This document shows, piece after piece, positions 1 to 4,816 of a stretch of DNA of 5,409 nt (the first letter of the stretch is position 1; every line of letters begins with the position of its first letter). The DNA comes from an uncultured bacterium (lineage in GTDB: Bacteria > Actinomycetota > Coriobacteriia > Coriobacteriales > Coriobacteriaceae). The notes under the pieces were generated by a model. That model ran no database searches, was not told where the DNA came from, and was given only the letters and a program-made list of their open reading frames with translations. The position numbers and the translations under genes were made by a program. The stretch covers positions 1 through 5,409 of the forward strand of contig CAJMPF010000131.1 in the NCBI GenBank assembly GCA_905215195.1, read 5' to 3'.

Positions 1-183
1 GGTCGCGCAGAGTCGTACAACTTGTTCTTCTATCACCTGGGCGGTCGGACCATTGCCAAGGCGCTGCCGCGTTGGGTGGTTTCGCCCTACTTTGTCGGCT
101 ATCGTTTGGCCCAGGTCAATGCCGAGACAACGCTCGATATCGATGCTGAGCGCTTGCGTGCGCATCTGGAAACGCTCGTATAG
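1..183 (+). CDS. 3' end of an unidentified protein gene
   Basis: An open frame enters from the left edge and ends at a TAG at 181-183, giving the last 60 residues of a protein. The visible part begins GRAESYNLFFYHLGG, has an aromatic, partly hydrophobic stretch around residues 22-38 (PRWVVSPYFVGYRLAQ), and ends in an acidic amphipathic segment (DIDAERLRAHLETLV). Codons are G/C-rich at third positions like the neighbouring genes, so it is probably real coding sequence. I do not recognise the family, and no catalytic motif is visible in this fragment. It converges with the transporter on the other strand, with only 30 nt between the two stops. No convincing terminator hairpin or T-run lies there; the ACAC/GTGT pairing at 192-201 has a 2-nt loop and is not credible. 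Confidence 0.6.
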   Translation, partial: GRAESYNLFFYHLGGRTIAKALPRWVVSPYFVGYRLAQVNAETTLDIDAERLRAHLETLV

Positions 184-213
184 CAAGATTAACACCCGTG
201 TAATGCGGACAGT

Positions 214-1212
214 CTAGCGCGCCATGGCGTCGCGGCCGGCCTCGACACGCTTGCGCTGGGCGGCGCGCTCCTCGCCGGTCAGACGCTCAAAGAGATGCCC
301 GATAAACGAGGCGAGTATCTGCTGAAACAGCGTTCCGCACATGACGGGAAACACGACTTCGCCTGGAAAGTACTGTGTGGCGATGACGGCGCCCGAAGAG
401 ATGTTACGCATGCCGCAGGTAAAGCACATGGTAGTCGTCTCGCTATATGGCAGATGCAGCGCACGGGCGACCAGAAAACCGACGACAAAGCCGCTGATGG
501 CGAAGGTCAAAATAAAGAGGGCGACTTCCAGACGCATCGCGTTCATGTGCAGGACGTACTCGCTCATGGCGGTGGAGTTGGAGGCGATAATGCCCATCAT
601 CATGAACTTGCAGGCGGGCGAGAGCGCGGGGGAGAGCTTCTCGTGTCCCCATCCACGTGTGAGCTCGTTGATCACGATGCCGAGCACGGCGGGGATGGCG
701 ATCATAAAGGCCATGTCCTGCATCATGCTCGGCACATCGATCGAGACGGTGGCACCCAGCAAGAGCTTCAGCGTGAGCGGAATCGTTACAGGCGAGATAA
801 CCGAGGACGTCAGGATGATGGTGAGCGCGAGCGGGCCGTTGCCGCCGAACATGCTGATCCACATAAAGGCAGTGACCGCCACGGGTACGCTGTACTCGAG
901 CACGATGCCGCAGACAAGGTTGGGGTTGGAACCAAAGAACAGTGAGCCCATGGCATACGCCGCGATGGGGATGATCACAGCCGAGACAAATAACGCCAAA
1001 ATCAGGTGCAGCGGACGATGGAACACCTCAGCCACCTGGTGAAAGGTGTTGCTGAGCGCACCTTGGAACGTCATAAAGGCGAAGAGGGCGGGAACGATGG
1101 GCTTAAGTACGCCGATCTGCTGGGGAAAGAGCACGCCGAGCGCCACGCAAATCGGAACGATGACCTGCATGTGCCCCGCGAGAAACTTGCCCAGTCCAAC
1201 CCATTGCTTCAT
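214..1212 (-). CDS. BASS-family (bile acid:sodium symporter fold) transporter
   Basis: A 332-residue integral membrane protein of normal length for bacterial BASS proteins. About ten hydrophobic segments can be placed, roughly at residues 14-30, 36-53, 69-93, 99-124, 129-153, 163-184, 201-216, 229-252, 258-282 and 286-308. Family hallmarks are FMTFQGAL (46-53), LEYSVPVAVTAF (105-116), the SP-containing fifth segment, and GMRNISSGAVIATQYF (267-282) in the crossover-helix region. The tail is short, charged and cytoplasmic. BASS proteins carry organic anions (bile acids, pantoate, keto acids) across the membrane; the substrate cannot be read from sequence. By a recalled gap-free alignment to the Neisseria homologue, the sodium ligands appear replaced (A115, F116, A129, I133, T265, R269), so sodium coupling is doubtful. 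The ATG start is preceded on its own strand by AGGGAG (1225-1230), 12 nt away, slightly long spacing. It is divergent from recJ; no clear promoter was found for it. Confidence 0.88.
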   Translation of the reverse strand: MKQWVGLGKFLAGHMQVIVPICVALGVLFPQQIGVLKPIVPALFAFMTFQGALSNTFHQVAEVFHRPLHLILALFVSAVIIPIAAYAMGSLFFGSNPNLVCGIVLEYSVPVAVTAFMWISMFGGNGPLALTIILTSSVISPVTIPLTLKLLLGATVSIDVPSMMQDMAFMIAIPAVLGIVINELTRGWGHEKLSPALSPACKFMMMGIIASNSTAMSEYVLHMNAMRLEVALFILTFAISGFVVGFLVARALHLPYSETTTMCFTCGMRNISSGAVIATQYFPGEVVFPVMCGTLFQQILASFIGHLFERLTGEERAAQRKRVEAGRDAMAR

Positions 1213-1294
1213 ATACTCTTGTGACTCCCTTTGCTCGTGAATCCGTTTTGAATGGATATGCTAGACGCTCGCATGCGTCCGTGCGTCAGAAACG

Positions 1295-1309
1295 CTCGAA
1301 TATTTCGAG
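1295..1309. promoter_or_regulatory. Perfect 15-nt palindrome in the divergent intergenic region; candidate operator
   Basis: CTCGAA-TAT-TTCGAG is a perfect inverted repeat with 6-bp arms and a 3-nt centre, lying between the divergent transporter and recJ starts. It is 83 nt upstream of the transporter ATG and 66 nt upstream of the TATAAT box of the recJ side. Such sites often bind a dimeric regulator. It looks like the actinobacterial LexA box (TCGAAC-N4-GTTCGA) but the half-sites are 3 nt too close, so I do not call it a LexA site. A second small inverted repeat (GACGC, 6 nt, GCGTC) lies at 1264-1279. Function is inferred only. Confidence 0.3.
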
Positions 1310-1374
1310 GGTATTACCGGCATCGTTTACCGAAACCGCGGCGTGCTGCGGCGATTTGCGTCCGCGCTGCACGG

Positions 1375-1380
1375 TATAAT
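1375..1380 (+). promoter_or_regulatory. Candidate -10 box of the recJ-rel promoter
   Basis: An exact TATAAT hexamer lies in the otherwise GC-rich region ahead of recJ, which would put transcription start near 1387 and give a leader of about 50 nt to the first start codon. No good -35 hexamer is found at 16-18 nt (GCGATT at 18 nt is the closest; TTGCGT is only 13 nt away), and there is no TG extension. The site is therefore supported mainly by the perfect -10 and its position. Confidence 0.45.
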
Positions 1381-1421
1381 AAATCCGTTCAACAGATCTG
1401 CCTGCCGAAGCGGGCATACAC

Positions 1422-1427
1422 AGAGGA
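1422..1427 (+). promoter_or_regulatory. Shine-Dalgarno AGAGGA serving ATG 1437
   Basis: AGAGGA sits 9 nt before the ATG at 1437, which opens a 21-codon ORF rather than recJ. It is the best ribosome-binding site in the region. It is 16 nt from the GTG at 1444 and over 60 nt from the ATG at 1489, so it does not directly fit either possible recJ start. This is the reason for proposing a translated leader. Confidence 0.45.
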
Positions 1428-1436
1428 CTCATCGCT

Positions 1437-1502
1437 ATGAACCGTGAGAGGTATCGCGGCGACCTGCCCCTATCGGGGGTGGGCGCCTATGTCATCGCTT
1501 AA
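1437..1502 (+). CDS. Putative 21-residue leader ORF overlapping the recJ start
   Basis: ATG at 1437 opens a frame of 21 codons ending in TAA at 1500-1502. The peptide begins MNRERYRGDLPLSG and ends GAYVIA. It has its own well-placed Shine-Dalgarno (AGAGGA) and overlaps the probable recJ ATG (1489) by 14 nt in the +1 frame, a layout typical of translational coupling. I recognise no family and the peptide has no run of a single amino acid that would suggest attenuation. Alternatives are a chance ORF, or the true N-terminus of recJ cut off by an indel; the latter would be a second frame error in the same gene. No homology evidence is available. Confidence 0.3.
   Translation: MNRERYRGDLPLSGVGAYVIA
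1463..1483 (+). promoter_or_regulatory. Hairpin covering the G-rich ribosome-binding site of recJ
   Basis: CCCC (1467-1470) pairs with GGGG (1475-1478) around a TATC loop. The stem extends to CCTG (1463-1466) with TGGG (1480-1483) through a one-base bulge and two G-T wobbles. The right arm contains GGGGGTGGG (1475-1483), the only G-rich stretch at Shine-Dalgarno distance (5 nt) from the recJ ATG at 1489. Closed, the hairpin would hide that site; a ribosome translating the leader ORF at 1437 would open it. The structure was paired by eye, with no energy calculation. Confidence 0.3.
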
Positions 1503-3651
1503 GACGACGCATCGCTGGGCGGTCGCTCAGCAAAACCCCGAGCTCGAAAAGGAGCTTTCGGCTGGCCTGGGCATACCCGGGCTGGTGGCGCGCATTATGG
1601 TTGCGCACGGCATTACATCCATCGAGGAAGGCCAGCTGTTTTTGACGCCTTCGCTCGATCGCGACTGGGCCGACCCACTCATTATCCCAGGCATGTCGGT
1701 CGTTGCCGACCGCGTTGAGCGCGCTATTCGCAACCACGAGCACATCGCGGTCTTTGGCGATTTTGACGTTGACGGTATTACGTCGACCTGTCTGTTGACC
1801 GAGGCACTGCGCACGTTTGGCGCCGATGTCACGCCGTTTATTCCGCATCGCTTTGACGAGGGCTACGGTCTTTCGCGCGCGGCGCTCGACCGCGTTAACG
1901 AGCTCGCTCGCCCCCAGCTGATCGTGACCGTCGATAACGGCATTGCCGCCAAGGAAGAGGTCTCCTATCTGGAGAGCCTGGGGATCGATTTGGTGGTCAC
2001 GGACCATCACGAGCCCTCCGACCAGGTGCCGCAGGGCGTGCCCCTGACCGACCCAAAGCTCGAGGACGAGGGTCCCTCGCGCGAGCTTGCCGGTGCCGGC
2101 GTGGCACTCAAGCTGGTGCAAGTCCTGGGCGAGCGTCTGGGCAAGCCGTCGTATTGGCGTTCGCTAATCGAGGTTGCGGCGCTTGGCACCGTGTCCGACA
2201 TGATGCCGTTGACGCCCGAGAATCGCGCGCTGGTCGCCGAGGGCATCCAGCAGATGCGCGTGACGGCTCGTCCCGGCTACATCGCGCTGGCCGCACTTGC
2301 CAAGGCCGACCTCTCTAGCATTACAGCCGATGGCCTGTCATTTTCGCTCATTCCCCGCTTAAACGCTGCCGGCCGCATGGCCGATCCCAAGCTGGCGCTC
2401 GACCTGCTGCTTGCCCGCGATCCTATCGAGGCAAGCGCGCTGGCGGCCGAGCTCGAGGAGATCAACCGTCAGCGTCGCGAGATCGAGGCAGAGCTCACAC
2501 GCGATGCCATGGCAAAGGTCGAGGAGACCTATGATGGCGGTCGCGCAATCGTCGTGGGTGGCGAGGGCTGGCACGAGGGCGTCAAGGGTATCGTGGCGAG
2601 TCGCCTGACCAACCGTTATCACGTGCCGGCGCTGCTGTTCTCGATCGAAAACGGTATCGCTCGCGGTTCGGGTCGCTCGGTGGGCAAGGTCAACCTGTTC
2701 GACGCCGTAGAACGCTGCTCCGATCTGCTGATTCGTCGCGGCGGGCATGCGGGTGCGGTGGGCGTGACCATCGAGGCGTCCAAGCTCGACGAGTTCCGTC
2801 GTCGCCTTTCCGCCGTGCTGTCCGAGCTTCCCGCCGAGGACTTTGAGGACACTGACGAGGTTGCCGCCACCGTCGACCTCTCCGAGCTAAATATCGAGAC
2901 CATCGAGCAGATCTCCCGTCTTGAGCCGTTTGGCCAGGGCAACAAGGTGCCGCTGTTGGCGGCCGAGGGCGTGACAATGTGCGATCGCGCCGTGGTGGGC
3001 AAAACCGGCGAGCACATGCGCTTTGTGGCGACCGATGGCGCCGCGAGTGTGCCGGCCATTATGTTCCGCGTGCCGCAGATCGATAAGCTCATCAATTGCG
3101 ATAGCGCCGTCGATTTAGTGTTCGAGGCCGTGGCCGAGCATTGGCAAGGTCGCGTAAAGCCAAAGCTCATGATCAAGGATGTCTTGGTCCGCGATACCAC
3201 GGCGCCCAGCGTTGACGACCCGGCATGTGAGCTTCGCCGCGGCGTGGAGCCTGCGGACGCCGGTCTTCGTCTGGAGTCCCGCAAGCGCCAAACGCTCGCC
3301 CAGCTTTCCTATACCGAGCTGACGCGCTCGCTTATCCATAGCTTTATCGGCTCGAACCAGCCGCTTCGATGCCCGCCTTCACCAGCCGCACCGTGCGCAG
3401 GTCGAGGCGCTCGATGCCCTGGCCGATCACCAAAGTGTTCTGGCCGTTATGGGAACGGGACGCGGCAAGTCTCTTATCTTCCATGTGCATGCCGCGCGCG
3501 AGGCGGTCCTTCGCGGGCGTGCGAGCATCTTTGTCTATCCGCTGCGCGCGCTCGTTGCCGACCAGGCCTATCACCTCTCGTCGACGATGGCCGCGCTCGG
3601 CATTGGCGTGGGCGTGCTGACCGGCGAGACCGTGGAGGCGGCGCGCGATGA
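1489..3651 (+). CDS. recJ: Single-stranded-DNA-specific 5'-3' exonuclease RecJ (N-terminal half of fusion)
   Basis: RecJ degrades ssDNA 5' to 3' in recombination and repair, with a two-metal DHH phosphoesterase core. Numbering from ATG 1489: DFDVDG (91-96), VTVDNG with D149, TDHHE with DHH 172-174, TVSDMM with D237, RLNAAGRM (290-297); DHHA1 motifs GWHEGV (360-365), RGSGRS (392-397), GGHAGA (418-423); OB-fold region from about 478 (LEPFGQGN) to about 565. All catalytic residues are present. The ATG at 1489 fits the usual RecJ N-terminus (HRWAVAQQNPELEKEL); a GTG at 1444 would add 15 residues without family character. Residues beyond about 627, encoded after roughly 3366, are Pro/Arg/Cys-rich and look like an out-of-frame reading of the helicase gene, so this 720-residue reading has a missense tail of about 94 residues. 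Probably translationally coupled to the small leader ORF and first in an operon with rel. Confidence 0.9.
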   Translation: MSSLKTTHRWAVAQQNPELEKELSAGLGIPGLVARIMVAHGITSIEEGQLFLTPSLDRDWADPLIIPGMSVVADRVERAIRNHEHIAVFGDFDVDGITSTCLLTEALRTFGADVTPFIPHRFDEGYGLSRAALDRVNELARPQLIVTVDNGIAAKEEVSYLESLGIDLVVTDHHEPSDQVPQGVPLTDPKLEDEGPSRELAGAGVALKLVQVLGERLGKPSYWRSLIEVAALGTVSDMMPLTPENRALVAEGIQQMRVTARPGYIALAALAKADLSSITADGLSFSLIPRLNAAGRMADPKLALDLLLARDPIEASALAAELEEINRQRREIEAELTRDAMAKVEETYDGGRAIVVGGEGWHEGVKGIVASRLTNRYHVPALLFSIENGIARGSGRSVGKVNLFDAVERCSDLLIRRGGHAGAVGVTIEASKLDEFRRRLSAVLSELPAEDFEDTDEVAATVDLSELNIETIEQISRLEPFGQGNKVPLLAAEGVTMCDRAVVGKTGEHMRFVATDGAASVPAIMFRVPQIDKLINCDSAVDLVFEAVAEHWQGRVKPKLMIKDVLVRDTTAPSVDDPACELRRGVEPADAGLRLESRKRQTLAQLSYTELTRSLIHSFIGSNQPLRCPPSPAAPCAGRGARCPGRSPKCSGRYGNGTRQVSYLPCACRARGGPSRACEHLCLSAARARCRPGLSPLVDDGRARHWRGRADRRDRGGGAR
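3356..3389 (+). repeat. 9-bp direct repeat spanning the frameshift junction
   Basis: ACCAGCCGC occurs at 3356-3364 and again at 3381-3389, a period of 25 nt. Because 25 is one more than a multiple of three, loss or gain of one period changes the frame by exactly the amount separating the RecJ and helicase frames. Joining at the repeat gives the in-frame reading IGSNQPHRAQVEAL, which runs smoothly into the helicase. The intervening 16 nt is not itself duplicated nearby. Against this being the cause, those codons (TTC GAT GCC CGC CTT CAC) look normally coding in the helicase frame, which would instead favour a single-base error just before 3365. Confidence 0.6.
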
Positions 3652-4801
3652 TGTGTTTGCCGGCTTGGCTTCGGGCCGCACCGGCATCGTGCTCACGACG
3701 CCCGAGTTCCTGTCCATTCACCGCGACCGCTTTGCGCGTTCGGGGCGCATCGGTTTTGTCGTTATCGATGAGGCGCACCACGCCGGCCTTGCCAAGGGCG
3801 GCGATCGCAGCGCCTATCTCGACATGCCCGATATCCTCAAGGCCCTGGGCGACCCGGTTGTTCTGGCCACGACTGCCACCGCAACGGCTCCGGTTGTGGC
3901 CGAGCTCGCCCGCGTGCTACCGATTACCCGTACGGTGGTCGACGAGACGGTGCGCGAGAACTTGCAGCTCGAGGATGACCGAGATCTTGCGAGCCGCGAG
4001 AACCGCCTGGTGTCAATTGTGGCGACGGGGGAGAAGACCGTCATCTACGTCAACTCGCGCGACCAGTCTGTGGCGCTTGCCAAGACGCTGCGCAAGCGGG
4101 TGCCCGATTGCGCGACCCGCATCGCGTTCTATAACGCGGGGCTTGCGCGCTCCGATCGTCGCCGCGTGGAGGAAGCATTCCGAGACGGAAGCCTCAGCTG
4201 CATCGTTTCGACCTCTGCCTTTGGTGAGGGCGTCAACCTGCCCGATATTCGCCATGTCGTGCTCTACCACATGCCGTTTGGCAGCATTGAGTTCAACCAG
4301 ATGAGCGGACGCGCCGGTCGCGACGGCCAACCTGCCGTGATTCACTTGCTCTACTCGTCGCGTGACGCTCGCATTAACGAGCGCCTACTCGACTGCTATG
4401 CGCCCGAGCGCGACGAGCTCGTCACGCTCTATCGTGCGTTGCAGACCATGTGGCGCTCCAACCGCGGCAAGACCGGGGACGATTCCTTTAGTGCGAGCGA
4501 TATCGACATCGCGCAGATGTGCCTTGCTATCGATGCTCGCACGCCGGTCGACGAGCGCTCGGTGGAAAGCGGCCTGGGAATCTTCGAAGAGCTTGGTTTC
4601 TGTCGCGTTTCGGGGTTTGACGACACCCGTCGCATCGCGATGGCAGAAAACCCGGGCCGTGTGCAATTGAGCAGGTCAATTCGCTATTTGGAGGGCTTGC
4701 GCTCGCGCATGGAGTTCTCGGCTTTCCGGAGCTGGGCGCTCGATTCGTGCGCTTCTGATATGCTAGCCAAAGTTAACCGCCCGATCGTACCGCGGGCCTA
4801 G
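3368..4801 (+). CDS. RecQ-like superfamily 2 DNA helicase (C-terminal half of the RecJ fusion)
   Basis: About 477 residues with the ordered SF2 motifs: a Q-motif-like LHQPHRAQVEAL (about 3377-3412), Walker A MGTGRGKS (3449-3472), Ia FVYPLRALVADQ (from 3530), Ib TTPEFLS, II/DEAH VIDEAHH (3761-3781), III LATTATATA (from 3863), IV KTVIYVNSR (from 4034), V AFGEGVNLP (4217-4243) and VI QMSGRAGRDG (4298-4327). Motifs V and VI are the most RecQ-like. Differences: Walker A has R where RecQ has G, the aromatic-rich loop after motif II (CISQWGHDFRP in RecQ) is absent, and no four-cysteine zinc module or HRDC domain follows. The last 150 residues include a possible winged-helix segment (VDERSVESGLGIFEELGF). 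Expected role: ATP-driven 3'-5' unwinding feeding the attached RecJ nuclease. The ATG at 3449 lies inside Walker A and is not a credible start. The stop is 15 nt before rel. Confidence 0.85.
   Translation, partial: DARLHQPHRAQVEALDALADHQSVLAVMGTGRGKSLIFHVHAAREAVLRGRASIFVYPLRALVADQAYHLSSTMAALGIGVGVLTGETVEAARDDVFAGLASGRTGIVLTTPEFLSIHRDRFARSGRIGFVVIDEAHHAGLAKGGDRSAYLDMPDILKALGDPVVLATTATATAPVVAELARVLPITRTVVDETVRENLQLEDDRDLASRENRLVSIVATGEKTVIYVNSRDQSVALAKTLRKRVPDCATRIAFYNAGLARSDRRRVEEAFRDGSLSCIVSTSAFGEGVNLPDIRHVVLYHMPFGSIEFNQMSGRAGRDGQPAVIHLLYSSRDARINERLLDCYAPERDELVTLYRALQTMWRSNRGKTGDDSFSASDIDIAQMCLAIDARTPVDERSVESGLGIFEELGFCRVSGFDDTRRIAMAENPGRVQLSRSIRYLEGLRSRMEFSAFRSWALDSCASDMLAKVNRPIVPRA
4756..4764 (+). 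promoter_or_regulatory. Weak extended -10 candidate for rel
   Basis: TGATATGCT matches the extended -10 pattern TGnTAnnnT inside the end of the helicase coding region, about 50 nt before the rel ATG. No -35 element is evident. The 10-mer GATATGCTAG that contains most of it also occurs at 1255-1264 in the recJ upstream region. This could give rel a transcript of its own, but such short matches arise often by chance. Confidence 0.15.
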
Positions 4802-4804
4802 GGG

Positions 4805-4810
4805 AAGGGG
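4805..4810 (+). promoter_or_regulatory. Ribosome-binding site of rel
   Basis: AAGGGG lies 6 nt before ATG 4817, in the 15-nt gap after the helicase stop. It decides the rel start in favour of 4817. Confidence 0.5.
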
Positions 4811-4816
4811 ACCTCG

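Larger units (their letters stand above)
1489..4801 (+). pseudogene. recJ: recJ-helicase fusion gene, interrupted by a +1 frameshift as sequenced
   Basis: This span is best read as one gene for a protein of about 1,100 residues: RecJ exonuclease (codons from 1489), a linker (…LSYTELTRSLIHSFIGSNQP), then a RecQ-like helicase ending at TAG 4799-4801. The RecJ half is in one frame up to about 3364 and the helicase half continues one nucleotide later in register. Omitting one base near the junction gives exactly 1,103 codons; omitting the 25-nt repeat unit there gives exactly 1,095. The helicase frame is closed upstream by TGA at 3320-3322 and has no ATG, GTG or TTG before 3449, which lies inside Walker A, so it cannot start on its own with its first motif intact. 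Whether the shift is a real mutation, a sequencing or assembly error, or recoding cannot be told here; nothing resembling a classical recoding signal is seen. Confidence 0.65.

Noticed and set aside
184..213. Terminator between the convergent genes
   Set aside because: The only pairing (ACAC with GTGT) has a 2-nt loop and no T-run follows on either strand.
295..1042. Two long overlapping plus-strand ORFs opposite the transporter gene (295-945 and 341-1042)
   Set aside because: Their peptides are rich in His, Arg, Asp and low-complexity runs with no family resemblance, while the minus-strand frame is a clear membrane protein. They are antisense shadows in GC-rich DNA.
1295..1309. LexA/SOS box
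   Set aside because: The actinobacterial box needs TCGAAC and GTTCGA separated by 4 nt; here the half-sites are only 3 nt apart and lack the inner C and G.
1444..1446. GTG 1444 as the recJ start
   Set aside because: The extra 15 residues have no RecJ character, and the nearest Shine-Dalgarno is 16 nt away; ATG 1489 gives the normal family N-terminus.
3356..3370. Programmed +1 frameshifting at CTT CGA
   Set aside because: CTT can slip in known +1 sites such as prfB, but here there is no following stop codon, no Shine-Dalgarno-like stimulator just upstream and no evident downstream structure. A mutation or sequence error is simpler.
3449..3451. ATG 3449 as an independent helicase start
   Set aside because: It is the first residue of the Walker A motif MGTGRGKS, so a protein starting there would lack the Q-motif region and the strand leading into the P-loop.
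3344..3781. Minus-strand ORF across the recJ-helicase junction, with a locally protein-like stretch (NTLVIGQGIERLDLRTV)
   Set aside because: It lies opposite the confident helicase motifs I to II and has no recognisable domain; the appearance is a by-product of G/C-biased codons.
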